The notes under the pieces: model-generated
What the model was told of the DNA's origin: nothing
Database searches by the model: none
Seen by the model: only the letters and a program-made list of their open reading frames with translations
Part shown: positions 25,490 through 34,089 of the stretch, in pieces
Position numbering within the stretch: position 1 is the stretch's first letter
How the letters are laid out: the number at the start of each line of letters is the position of its first letter
NCBI GenBank assembly: GCA_029959295.1
Contig: JASCOH010000007.1
Span: forward strand, 62,001-126,000
Source of the DNA: Flavobacteriaceae bacterium PS02334
GTDB lineage: Bacteria; Bacteroidota; Bacteroidia; Flavobacteriales; Flavobacteriaceae
DNA length: 64,000 nt
Direction: 5' to 3'
Translations under genes and position numbers: made by a program

Positions 25490-25909
25490 TTAAGCCACCA
25501 AATTCGCTACCAAAGTAATTTCAGCATTGATCGCTTTTGAAATAGGACAGATGGCTTTTGCTTTTAAAGCCGTTGCCTGAAAGTCTTCTTCTGAAATTCC
25601 AGGAACTTGGCCTGTCAATTCTAAAACGATTGTTGTAATTGTTCCGTCTTCGAAAGTTACTTTTGCAACTGTATCTAAATTTGTCGGTACGAATCCTGCT
25701 TCTGAAAGCAAAAAGCTCAATTGCATTGTGAAACATCCTGCGTGTGCCGCACCTAATAATTCTTCCGGATTTGTTCCTACGCCTTCTTCAAATCTTGTTT
25801 TGAAAGACAATTGTGCTTTGTCTAAGGTTGTGCTTTGTGTTGAGATCAATCCTTTTCCTTCCATTCCTGTACCTTGCCAGTTTGCGTTTGCTCTTCTTGT
25901 AAATTTCAT
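25490..25909 (-). CDS. OsmC family peroxiredoxin
   Basis: OsmC/Ohr proteins reduce organic hydroperoxides through two cysteines. Both are present: C59 in AAHAGCFTM and C121 in AKAICPIS. Arg/Glu active-site partners fall in FKTRFEEG (R39, E41, E42). At 139 residues it has the compact OsmC length. It shares a strand with the secreted esterase at 26.0-27.1 kb and lies close to oxyR, so peroxide control is likely. Confidence 0.94.
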   Translation of the reverse strand: MKFTRRANANWQGTGMEGKGLISTQSTTLDKAQLSFKTRFEEGVGTNPEELLGAAHAGCFTMQLSFLLSEAGFVPTNLDTVAKVTFEDGTITTIVLELTGQVPGISEEDFQATALKAKAICPISKAINAEITLVANLVA

Positions 25910-26026
25910 GATAATTTGATTTAAATGTTATTTGATTATTTTTTATTATTTCAGTTGTTATTTCTTTTGTTTGTTGATTTTGCTTTAAGCTTTTGCCTAT
26001 TGGCTCTTATCTTTTGCCTATTAAAA

Positions 26027-27055
26027 TTATTTTTTATATACTTCTTTTAAAGCTTCCACAGCTTGTTTGATTGCTGCTCTCGGTGCTGGAGTTTCAGTAA
26101 TTGGGTTTAGCATTACGAAGTCATGGATAGTTCCCAAATATCTTGTAGCTGTTACTTTTACGCCTGCCGCATTTAATTTTTTAGCATAAGCTTCTCCCTC
26201 ATCTCTCAAAACGTCATTTTCTGCAGTAATTACCAAAGCTTCTGGCAATCCTTTTAATTCGTCGATGCTTGCTCTTAGGGGAGAAACAGTAATCAAATTG
26301 CGTGATGCTTTTTCAGGAGCGTATAAATTCCAGAACCAGATCATTGCATTCATAGTCAAAAAGTGTCCGTTTGCAAACTGCTGGTAAGATGCTGTGCTTG
26401 TCTCAGAATCAGTTACAGGATAAAATAACAGCTGGAAATCAATCTGCGGTCCTTTTCTTTCTTTTGCCATCAATGTTACGGCAATTGCCATGTTTCCGCC
26501 AACACTGTCCCCTGCAACTGCTAATTTATTTGTATTTAGTCCTAAAGAAGCTCCGTTTTCTTTAATCCATTTTGTGGCCGCATAGGCTTCTTCATTTGCT
26601 ACTGGAAATTGTGCTTCAGGTGCTGGAGAATAGTTTACAAAAACTACTGCTGCATTTGCGCCAACTGCCAATTCTTTGATTAATCGGTCGTGGGTAAATT
26701 CATTTCCTAAAACCCATCCGCCTCCGTGGAAATACATCAAGACTGGTAATTTTTCTTTGCTTCCTTGTGGTTTTACTATCGTAATTGAAACTGTTTTGCC
26801 GTCTTGTTTGATTGTTTTGTTTTCAACAGAAGCTGGAAGTTTTTTATAATCACCAGTCTGTGCGTTGATCAAGACGTTTCTGGCATCTGCAATTGACAAT
26901 TCATATAATTGGGGTCCGTTGCCGCCGTGAACTGCTTTTAAAAATTCTCTAGTGTTTTTTTCCACTCCATAGTTTCCAGAAAGTGCTGGGTCAATTTGTG
27001 CTTGTGCTAGTGTTACGCTTACCAAGGCAACTGCTGCTAAAATAACTTTTTTCAT
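26027..27055 (-). CDS. Secreted alpha/beta hydrolase of the hormone-sensitive lipase family
   Basis: Signal peptide 1-19 (ending AQA). The HSL/bacterial family IV signature HGGGW occupies 110-114 as the oxyanion hole; the nucleophile is S184 in GDSVGG; Asp and His lie in the C-terminal third (ENDVLRDEG and GTIHDF). Such enzymes hydrolyse short-chain esters. Export suggests a periplasmic or extracellular substrate. It diverges from oxyR (165-base gap) and lies upstream of osmC, so it may belong to the OxyR regulon, which would be unusual for an esterase. Confidence 0.9.
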   Translation of the reverse strand: MKKVILAAVALVSVTLAQAQIDPALSGNYGVEKNTREFLKAVHGGNGPQLYELSIADARNVLINAQTGDYKKLPASVENKTIKQDGKTVSITIVKPQGSKEKLPVLMYFHGGGWVLGNEFTHDRLIKELAVGANAAVVFVNYSPAPEAQFPVANEEAYAATKWIKENGASLGLNTNKLAVAGDSVGGNMAIAVTLMAKERKGPQIDFQLLFYPVTDSETSTASYQQFANGHFLTMNAMIWFWNLYAPEKASRNLITVSPLRASIDELKGLPEALVITAENDVLRDEGEAYAKKLNAAGVKVTATRYLGTIHDFVMLNPITETPAPRAAIKQAVEALKEVYKK

Positions 27056-27220
27056 AATTTAAATGTTTTAATTTATTCGTAATGAATTGTTTGTGATTAA
27101 AATTGATTCTTAAAATTGCTGTTGTTTTATTTGTTTCATTTTGATAGGACAAATTTATGGCGACAATATTTATAAATCAAATTAATAATTATTTACCTTT
27201 ATAACTTTAAATTATATCAT

Positions 27221-28186
27221 ATGACTATTCAGCAACTGAAATATATAGTAGCCCTAGACGAAGAGCGCCATTTTGCAAGAGCCGCAGAGTTGTGCATGGT
27301 CAGCCAGCCCGGACTTACGACACAATTAAAAAACGTAGAAGAAGAGATCGGAATTAAGATTTTTGACCGCACAAAAGTACCTTTAACTCCCACAGTCCTC
27401 GGAATCGAGATTATCCGCCGGGCAAAAAAGATCTTAAAAGAGGTCGATGAGATTCGTGATTTTATTATTACAGAGAAAAACGTGCTTGAAGGCGAAGTGA
27501 AGCTAGGCGTAATTGCCACGCTTTCGCCCTACCTCATTCCGCTGTTTATCCAATCGATGAAAGGCGCGGCGCCAAAGATGCATTTTATTATCAAGGAAGC
27601 TTCAACCGTGCAATTAATGCAGGATTTAGAAACCGGATCAATAGACATCGCTTTAATGGCAACGCCCACCGGAAATTCAAATCTAAGGGAATATCCTGTT
27701 TTTAAAGAACCTTTTGTGGCTTACTTAAACGAAAATCATCCGATGGCGCATGCTGATTTTTATGAAATGCAACCCAGCGACAAGCCGGAATTGCTCTTGC
27801 TCCAAAATGAATATTGCTATAATGCCCAGCTTTTAGAAATCTGCGACATCAAGGGAAATCCCAAGTTGATGCAACAGTTTTCTTATGACATCAGTTCGAT
27901 TGAAACCTTGAAAAATTTGGTAAGGGCACAGCTTGGCTTTGCCATAATTCCTGAACTTTCTATCTTAAATGAAAGAGACAGCACTTATTTCAAGCCTTTT
28001 AAAGAACCCAAGCCGGTGCGTGAAATCAGCCTTGTGGTTTCTGATACTTTTTCAAGAAAACTGCTCTTGGAGAAAATGAGCGAAGCCATCTGGAACAGCC
28101 TTCCCGATTCAATGCGCAAAGAAATCAAGTATAAAAAGATTAAGTGGAATGACTCGCCTTATTTTATCAAGGCGCTTAAAGGATAA
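27221..28186 (+). CDS. oxyR: LysR-type peroxide sensor OxyR
   Basis: The N-terminal winged HTH (1-65) and the LysR effector domain are complete at 321 residues. The redox pair is visible as C199 and C208 in EYCYNAQLLEICDI, with eight residues between them, the same numbers and spacing as E. coli OxyR. Oxidation by hydrogen peroxide forms the disulfide and switches on defence genes. The divergent neighbours, a secreted esterase and then osmC, are likely direct targets. Start MTIQQLKYIVALDEERHF is typical. Confidence 0.95.
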   Translation: MTIQQLKYIVALDEERHFARAAELCMVSQPGLTTQLKNVEEEIGIKIFDRTKVPLTPTVLGIEIIRRAKKILKEVDEIRDFIITEKNVLEGEVKLGVIATLSPYLIPLFIQSMKGAAPKMHFIIKEASTVQLMQDLETGSIDIALMATPTGNSNLREYPVFKEPFVAYLNENHPMAHADFYEMQPSDKPELLLLQNEYCYNAQLLEICDIKGNPKLMQQFSYDISSIETLKNLVRAQLGFAIIPELSILNERDSTYFKPFKEPKPVREISLVVSDTFSRKLLLEKMSEAIWNSLPDSMRKEIKYKKIKWNDSPYFIKALKG

Positions 28187-28266
28187 AAAAGAGTACAAAG
28201 GAAAAAAATATACAGAAAAACGAATTGCATACGGATAAATTTCTTGCTATGATTTAGTAGTGAACA

Positions 28267-28500
28267 ATGAATTATATTTGTGCTACGTATCAAAGAAAAA
28301 TTCCTATTATGCTAGAATGTGGTCTCGACCTGATCGGCGAAGTGCTGATTTTTGAGCAGATGCCACCAAAAATAGAATACAGCCTGACTGATTTTGGAAG
28401 AACCTTGATTCCGTTAATCGAACAGCTCGGACTTTGGGCAGATGAACACCAAGATCGATTGCGAAACGTCATATTAAAAAGACTGGAAGAAAACAAGTAA
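28267..28500 (+). pseudogene. Remnant of an HxlR family regulator
   Basis: The last ~45 residues (MPPKIEYSLTDFGRTLIPLIEQLGLWADEH) match the wing and C-terminal helix of HxlR-type regulators, but the usual N-terminal half (start, conserved Cys and recognition helix) is missing or scrambled. Typical HxlR proteins have 100-130 residues. The upstream frame MNYICATYQRKIPIMLECGL keeps only a faint LExxGL trace. I read it as a decayed gene fragment; a short regulator made from a nearby promoter is the less likely alternative. Confidence 0.6.
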
Positions 28501-28543
28501 GCTTTTTCTACAGATCGATAAATAGGTTTAAAAAATATCCTAC

Positions 28544-28575
28544 AAAAAAAGAGGTACATTGCTGTACCTCTTTTT
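28544..28575. terminator. Terminator hairpin after the HxlR remnant
   Basis: AAAAAGAGGTACA and TGTACCTCTTTTT pair around a 4-base loop, with A and T runs on either side. Confidence 0.85.
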
Positions 28576-28831
28576 ACCCATTCATAATTATACTTACTTC
28601 AATAACTATAAAACTTATAAGCCCCCCAGCCTGTAAATTTCTTACAATATTACAGCAATTAAAGAAGCGACTCCTTACATAATTTCAAGATATGTTTATA
28701 TCATATTAAACCCACACTGTAAACCAGTTAGTTACACATTAAAACCTGCTCAATTTCAGGAAAAATTTGAATATTTTTTATAATTCATTAAAAAGCAGAT
28801 GCTAAATCGCTCCACAATCAGTTATGGATTT

Positions 28832-28860
28832 GCTACTTATTTATGTCATATATAAGTAGC
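28832..28860. other. Perfect 9-bp hairpin without T-run
   Basis: GCTACTTAT (28832-28840) and ATAAGTAGC (28852-28860) pair around 11 bases. It lacks the poly-T of a terminator and could be an operator or an RNA element. Confidence 0.45.
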
Positions 28861-29050
28861 TTGACAAAATGGTAGGAATTTAAAGGAGATATATTATTCA
28901 AAATCATCAAAAAAAATATTGATCTTAGAATAAATTCTAAACTGTTTATTATTCAAAGAATAAGTTAAAAATTTTATTTAGTTAATAAAGACATAATAAA
29001 CTGTTAGCATTTACGATATAATTCAAAAAACATTTACAGTATATTTGCAA

Positions 29051-29058
29051 TACTTTTG
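29051..29058 (+). promoter_or_regulatory. Possible -7 promoter element
   Basis: TACTTTTG matches TAnnTTTG, 39 bases before a possible 43-codon frame and 270 bases before the PID-motif gene. No TTG at the right -33 spacing. Confidence 0.3.
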
Positions 29059-29097
29059 TAAGACAAAAACCCTTACAATTTTGAAATTACCACCCAA

Positions 29098-29229
29098 ATG
29101 TGTAAAGATCTCCCCATATTTTTATCCTTTGACTACAGTTTTCTATTTAAAATCAATAAAATCGAGCAGAACCTAACTCTGCATTTTGTTGGAGAAGCCA
29201 ATGAGCTAGTTGAAAAACGCGCTGTTTAA
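29098..29229 (+). CDS. Possible 43-residue small protein (weak)
   Basis: An ATG-to-TAA frame of 43 residues starting MCKDLPIFLSF and ending LVEKRAV lies just after a -7 promoter element. It has no export signal and no recognised family. It could be a real small protein, a gene remnant, or chance; the neighbourhood already holds one decayed gene. Confidence 0.2.
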   Translation: MCKDLPIFLSFDYSFLFKINKIEQNLTLHFVGEANELVEKRAV

Positions 29230-29328
29230 ATTATTTTAAGTACTTGTTAATAATGCGATTTCCATTTTAAATTAGAAAAGAAAAAGTTTACCCATAATTC
29301 AAAAGCATACAATTAAAATTTACCATTT

Positions 29329-29565
29329 ATGAAAATGATTACGTCAAACCACTTAAGAAATGTAATTTCAATTTACCTTTTCTTAGTGTCAATTGGTGCT
29401 GCGGCAGACACTGCAAAACGCCAATCTCCTTTAAGACAAGATGGCCCTGAACCGCCTCCTGGAACACCAATTGATAACAATATTATTATTTTGCTGGCTT
29501 TAGGGCTGCTTATCGCTGGGGCTTATTTTTATAAGCAAGCTAAAACAGCGAAACAAAACGCTTAA
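29329..29565 (+). CDS. Small secreted membrane protein with a Pro-rich PID motif before the C-terminal TM segment
   Basis: A 78-residue protein. It has a signal peptide (about 1-25, ending GAA) and a short linker rich in Pro and Gly (GPEPPPGTPIDNN), then one TM segment (IIILLALGLLIAGAYFY) and a short basic tail. The PID-TM-basic end is like the tripartite sorting signals of exosortase substrates; a Bacteroidota 'PID-CTERM' form exists as far as I recall. It precedes an 806-residue T9SS protein by 81 bases and is probably co-transcribed with it. Confidence 0.65.
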   Translation: MKMITSNHLRNVISIYLFLVSIGAAADTAKRQSPLRQDGPEPPPGTPIDNNIIILLALGLLIAGAYFYKQAKTAKQNA

Positions 29566-29646
29566 GCAATATAAAAAACGGCATGAATAAAAGCATGCTG
29601 TTTATGTTTAAAAAACAACTAAACTTCAACCTAAAAAGAAACAAAC

Positions 29647-32067
29647 TTGAAAAAAAGTACTCAAAAAAACAAAAAAAGAATTACCGCTTTAACGGCAGTG
29701 CTATCTTTAGCTTTAGCTGGCGCAACGTCAGTTCAAGGCCAGGTACAGAACAACGGAGTACTATATATAGGCGACAATGCAAGCTTTCACATGACATCTG
29801 GGGCTTATAACTTCGGAGCTTCCCCAGCCACGACAAAAACAACCAAAACAGCTTCTATTTATGGAAATTTGTCTTTTGCGACAGGCGTCACTTGGAGCAA
29901 TGCGGGCAATGCGCATTATGCAGATGGATATGTGCGTCATTATGGAACTGACAAATTCTTATTTCCTTTAGGAGACGGCGGTGTTTATGCACCTTTAGAA
30001 GCTACAGCATCTGACGCAACCGGAATTGACGCGGCTTATTTTAATGCAAATCCTTCAGCTGTGGGAACGGCATTAGACGCAACAGTTCTAGGAATATCAG
30101 CTGTCGAATACTGGAATTTGCTTCCTTTGGCAACTGCACAAGCTAAAATTTCTCTAACATGGAGAATGGCAAGCGACATTGCAACCTTAACAGGAAACAA
30201 CTTGAACAAACTTACAATTGCAGGATGGGACGGTTCAAAATGGGTTGAAATACCTTCAAGAACAGACGCTGCTTCTATTTTAGGAGGAGCAAGTGCATTA
30301 ACGGCAGGTTCTATTACTTCAATTTCTAATGTAAATCTTGCTGGCTTTAAAGTATTTGCTTTAGCACAGCGATCTGACATTGATTGCGCCCCAGCTGTTG
30401 TAATTAATTCTACTGCTTATTGGACTGGAGCAGGTTGGTTTAGCGCCTCTTCAGGAGGAACTTCTGTTGCTGTGCCTAATTCAACTACTGCTGTAGAAAT
30501 TACTGCAGACTACGAAGGCCCTTCTTTTACTTGTGCAACGTTAGCTATTTCTAACACTGCTAATTTAACTGTCAGCACAGGAGTAACAGTTGAAGTATTG
30601 GGAACACTATCTTATACTGGAACAGGAAAAATCATTGTGAAAGATGGAGCTTCTTTTATCAGAAGAGGTACTGCTTCTACTGGAACGCCATCATTTGAAA
30701 TAGAAAAAATCACTCGTGACATGCGTCGTAATGACTATATTTATTGGGGATCGCCTGTTGCTGGAAATGTCTTTGCTCAAATTAACAATGCAATTGCAGT
30801 TGCTTCTGGATCGGTTGCCGGTGCATTTGACTTAAAATACAGCTATGCTTCTGGAGCAAGCGGCGGATGGGTTCCATTAACTGCTACATCAACAGGAGTA
30901 GGTTTTATAACGCGTGTTAAAAACCAAGCGCCTTTCACACAACCTAGCGTTTTAGGCGGAAAAATACAAATGACTTTTACAGGAAATGCAAATAATGGCA
31001 TTATTACGGTTCCTGTGGTAAATAATCCAAGTGCTCCAAATGGCGGAACAAGCTATAATTTGATTGCGAATCCCTATCCATCGCCTATTGATCTTGATAA
31101 ATTCTTAATTGAGAATTTAGATATCGATGGCGCAGCCTACCTTTGGACGGCGGCAACAGACGGAAGCAACAGCAACAACCAAACTACAAGTTATGCCGCC
31201 GCCGATTATGCGGTTTACAACTTAGCCGGTCAAGTAAACACTTCACCTCTGCCTTTGCAAATCAACGGAAGAGTTTCTTCTGCTCAAGGATTTAACGTAA
31301 AATCATTAGTAAATTCTGGCACTGTTACTTTCAACAACTGCATGCGTGCTGACGCTCTTGGCGTGAACTTTTTCAGACAATCTGACGAAAACAACAAAAA
31401 CAGCTTCAAGTTAAACATGACTGCTGAGGGAATCTATAGCGAAATTTTGATCGCTTATATCCCAGAAGCTACAATGGGTTATGACAGATTGTACGATGCA
31501 GGAAGAAATTCTACAAGTCCTTCAAAATTATACAGCATCCTTGCAGAAAACAATACTAAGCTTGCTATCAACAGCCGTCCGCAATTCGTAAATACTGACG
31601 TATTTCCGTTGGGGGTTTCAAAAACAGGAACTGCTGCTGAAACATTCAAAATCAACATTTCTGACAAAGGCGGTATTTTCAGAAATGATGTGCCTGTTTA
31701 TCTTCATGATAAAGCATTGCAAGTATATCACAATTTTGCTGACGGAGAATATTCATTCACAACTAGCGAAGCAATTGCAGACACGCGTTTTGAAGTGGTT
31801 TATGAAAATGTTGCCTTGAGTAATCCTGATTTTTCTGCTGTAAAAGCTTTAGCTTCTATCAAAAACGGACAGTTCAATGCAACTGCTTCGTTAGGAATGA
31901 ATGCTATCGAAATCTATGATATCGCAGGAAGAAAAGTACTATCATTTGACGCTGCAGGACAAAACAGCACTAGCGAGCCTTTTGGTTATGCTGCCGGAAT
32001 CTATATCGCTAAGATAAAATTAGATAACGGAGCTGTTGTTACTCAAAAATTAATCGCAGAGAAATAA
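29647..32067 (+). CDS. Large T9SS-sorted surface protein (TTG start)
   Basis: An 806-residue cargo. The start is TTG at 29647: a stop codon lies 15 bases upstream in frame, and this start alone gives the signal peptide (MKKSTQKNKKRITALTAVLSLALAG, ending VQG). The body is rich in Thr/Ser/Gly/Ala beta strands with repeated NTANLTVSTGVTVEVLGTLSYTG-like turns, typical of a beta-helix or Ig-like surface protein. The last ~75 residues form a type A T9SS domain (IEIYDIAGRKVLSF, then GYAAGIYIAKIKLDNG). No catalytic motif is seen; adhesion is a guess. Confidence 0.87.
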   Translation: MKKSTQKNKKRITALTAVLSLALAGATSVQGQVQNNGVLYIGDNASFHMTSGAYNFGASPATTKTTKTASIYGNLSFATGVTWSNAGNAHYADGYVRHYGTDKFLFPLGDGGVYAPLEATASDATGIDAAYFNANPSAVGTALDATVLGISAVEYWNLLPLATAQAKISLTWRMASDIATLTGNNLNKLTIAGWDGSKWVEIPSRTDAASILGGASALTAGSITSISNVNLAGFKVFALAQRSDIDCAPAVVINSTAYWTGAGWFSASSGGTSVAVPNSTTAVEITADYEGPSFTCATLAISNTANLTVSTGVTVEVLGTLSYTGTGKIIVKDGASFIRRGTASTGTPSFEIEKITRDMRRNDYIYWGSPVAGNVFAQINNAIAVASGSVAGAFDLKYSYASGASGGWVPLTATSTGVGFITRVKNQAPFTQPSVLGGKIQMTFTGNANNGIITVPVVNNPSAPNGGTSYNLIANPYPSPIDLDKFLIENLDIDGAAYLWTAATDGSNSNNQTTSYAAADYAVYNLAGQVNTSPLPLQINGRVSSAQGFNVKSLVNSGTVTFNNCMRADALGVNFFRQSDENNKNSFKLNMTAEGIYSEILIAYIPEATMGYDRLYDAGRNSTSPSKLYSILAENNTKLAINSRPQFVNTDVFPLGVSKTGTAAETFKINISDKGGIFRNDVPVYLHDKALQVYHNFADGEYSFTTSEAIADTRFEVVYENVALSNPDFSAVKALASIKNGQFNATASLGMNAIEIYDIAGRKVLSFDAAGQNSTSEPFGYAAGIYIAKIKLDNGAVVTQKLIAEK

Positions 32068-32092
32068 GATTCCCTTTACGTTAATTATAATC

Positions 32093-32124
32093 AAAAAGCC
32101 TGACTTAATGAGTCAGGCTTTTTT
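32093..32124. terminator. Bidirectional terminator
   Basis: AAAAAGCCTGACT and AGTCAGGCTTTTTT form a stem between the T9SS gene and the convergent ABC exporter. Confidence 0.9.
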
Positions 32125-32148
32125 GTTTGTTATTACTTTTCTGAAGTT

Positions 32149-33987
32149 TTATTGATATCCTCTTGCCTGCAAAGCGAACAGTTCTGCATATCTTCCTTTT
32201 AAGGCGAGCAATTCAGCATGAGTTCCGATTTCAAGCAATTGCCCGCGATCTAAAACCAAAATTCGGTCCGCTAATCTTGCAGTTGAAAAACGATGCGAAA
32301 TTAAAACTGCAGATTTTCCTTCTGTCATATGTGCGAAACGCTGGAAAACTTCATATTCAGCACGGGCATCAAGCGCAGCAGTCGGTTCGTCAAGTATCAG
32401 CACTTGCGATTCTTTCATATAAATTCGCGATAAGGCTACCTTCTGCCATTCGCCTCCAGAAAGTTCTACGCCATTGTTAAAGCGTTTTCCAAGAGCTTGT
32501 TCATATTGGTTAGGCAGTTTTTCAGCCAGCGCATCGGCAGTACTTCCTTTTGCGGCTTTTTTTATGAGTGCTTCATTGTCTAGCTGCGTAATATCGCCCA
32601 CGGCAATGTTATTCGAAAGCGACATCTGATACCGCAGATAATCTTGAAAAATGACTCCGATATTATGCTGTAAATCTTTTGGATCATATTCTTTAAGGTC
32701 GATTCCGTCAAGCAAAATTCGTCCTTCCGTAGGTTCATAAAGTCGCGAAAGCAATTTCACAAGAGTAGTCTTTCCTGCCCCATTTTCTCCAACCAAAGCT
32801 AAAGTTTCTCCCGGATGCAGCGTAAAATTCAAATAACGGTTCGCCCAATTTTCACTGTGCCTGTATTTAAAACCTACATTCTCAAAAGTAAATCCCTGCT
32901 GTATTGGATTTGGAAACGGTACTGGATTTTTTGACACGACAATCGAAGGCATTATTTCGAAAAACTCCAAGAAATCATTCAAATAAATAGCTCCTTGAGA
33001 AATTGTGGTAAAGCGCAACAAAATACCTTCTGTCAAAGACCTCAACTGTCGGAACGAACCCGCTAAGAAAGTTAAATCTCCTACGGAAAGATGTCCGGTA
33101 ATGGTTTTCATAATTATAAAAACATAAGCGCCATAATAGCCCGTGCTTCCCAACATTGAAAAGACAGTTCCCCATAAAGATCGTCTTTTAGCAAGTTTGC
33201 TATTATCAGAATAAAATTGGTCGGAAAGCTTTTTAAAGCGTCCTATCACAAAATCAGCGAGATTAAAAATCTTGATTTCCTTGGCTGTTTCATCGCTTGC
33301 CCCTAAATAACGTAGGTAATCCAACTCTCTGCGCTCAGGTGTTTGGCTACGCGTAAGCGAATAATTCTGGTTGTTAAAGTAAGATTCTCCCAAGAAGGCC
33401 GGAAGTATCGTAACTACCAGAATCGCAATCAGCCACGGATTAAAAGTGAACAATCCTCCGATCAAAAAAGCCATCGAGATGAGGTCTTGAATCTGTCCCA
33501 TGATTTGAGAAAGCAACATGGTTCGTCCCAAAGTCTGCTGGCGTGCCCGTTCTAGCTTGTCATAAAACTCAGAATCTTCAGATTGTTCCAAATCCAATGT
33601 TGCTGCGTGGCGCATGATTTTGACAGAAGTATAATTGGAGAAAGAATCACCCAAAAGGCTGTCTAAAAGACTGATAATTCTGTTGAGTCCGTCGGTGGTA
33701 ATAGCGAGGACAAATTCTAGGGCGACTAATTTCCAAAGATAAGTAGCATCATGAATGCCGTTATTGCTGTTAAGAAGAATGACTTCGTCGACAATTAATT
33801 TTCCTACGTATAAAAGCGCAACCGGCATCGCAGAGCGTAAAATTCTGAAAAAGAAACTGAAGAATGTCTTTTTAGGACTGCTTTTCCAGACTAACTTAAA
33901 GAATGCGGGCAGGTTTGACAAGGCGCTTAATCGTTCTTTGAAAGTAGGCTTTTTTTGAATTGGCGGTGCATTTCTATTTTGTTTCAT
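32149..33987 (-). CDS. ABC exporter, fused permease and ATPase
   Basis: A 612-residue half-transporter with six TM segments in residues 40-345 and an ATPase domain from 365. Walker A is GENGAGKTT (400-408), the signature LSGGE (509-513), Walker B VLILDE (529-534) with catalytic E534, and the H-loop ISHRFS. It is a type IV (MsbA/LmrA-like) exporter that works as a homodimer. The substrate is unknown; lipids, peptides and drugs are all possible. It is monocistronic and opposes the T9SS gene across a shared terminator. Confidence 0.92.
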   Translation of the reverse strand: MKQNRNAPPIQKKPTFKERLSALSNLPAFFKLVWKSSPKKTFFSFFFRILRSAMPVALLYVGKLIVDEVILLNSNNGIHDATYLWKLVALEFVLAITTDGLNRIISLLDSLLGDSFSNYTSVKIMRHAATLDLEQSEDSEFYDKLERARQQTLGRTMLLSQIMGQIQDLISMAFLIGGLFTFNPWLIAILVVTILPAFLGESYFNNQNYSLTRSQTPERRELDYLRYLGASDETAKEIKIFNLADFVIGRFKKLSDQFYSDNSKLAKRRSLWGTVFSMLGSTGYYGAYVFIIMKTITGHLSVGDLTFLAGSFRQLRSLTEGILLRFTTISQGAIYLNDFLEFFEIMPSIVVSKNPVPFPNPIQQGFTFENVGFKYRHSENWANRYLNFTLHPGETLALVGENGAGKTTLVKLLSRLYEPTEGRILLDGIDLKEYDPKDLQHNIGVIFQDYLRYQMSLSNNIAVGDITQLDNEALIKKAAKGSTADALAEKLPNQYEQALGKRFNNGVELSGGEWQKVALSRIYMKESQVLILDEPTAALDARAEYEVFQRFAHMTEGKSAVLISHRFSTARLADRILVLDRGQLLEIGTHAELLALKGRYAELFALQARGYQ

Positions 33988-34033
33988 GGTACAAATTTAC
34001 GTTGGTTTGGCGAATAAGAATGTTGTAATTATT

Positions 34034-34066
34034 ATAAAAAAAGACCTTTGCAGTGAAAGGTCTTTT
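34034..34066 (-). terminator. Terminator of the cydAB operon
   Basis: AAAGACCTTTGC and GTGAAAGGTCTTT pair on the minus strand (AAAAGACCTTTCACTGC at the 5' side), about 25 bases beyond the cydB stop. Confidence 0.8.
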
Positions 34067-34089
34067 GAAAATAGTATTAGCTCGAAAAT

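Larger units (their letters stand above)
28501..29328. other. Gene-poor, very AT-rich region
   Basis: An 828-base stretch with no convincing large gene, the longest gap in the window. It holds a bidirectional hairpin (28.55 kb), a perfect 9-bp hairpin without T-run (28832-28860), a -7 promoter element (29051) and a possible 43-codon frame (29098-29229). The right end is presumably the leader of the PID-motif gene. Nothing else is recognised. Confidence 0.6.

Noticed and set aside
28267-28500. Intact small HxlR regulator
   Set aside because: The recognition helix and N-terminal half are not encoded, so a remnant is more likely.
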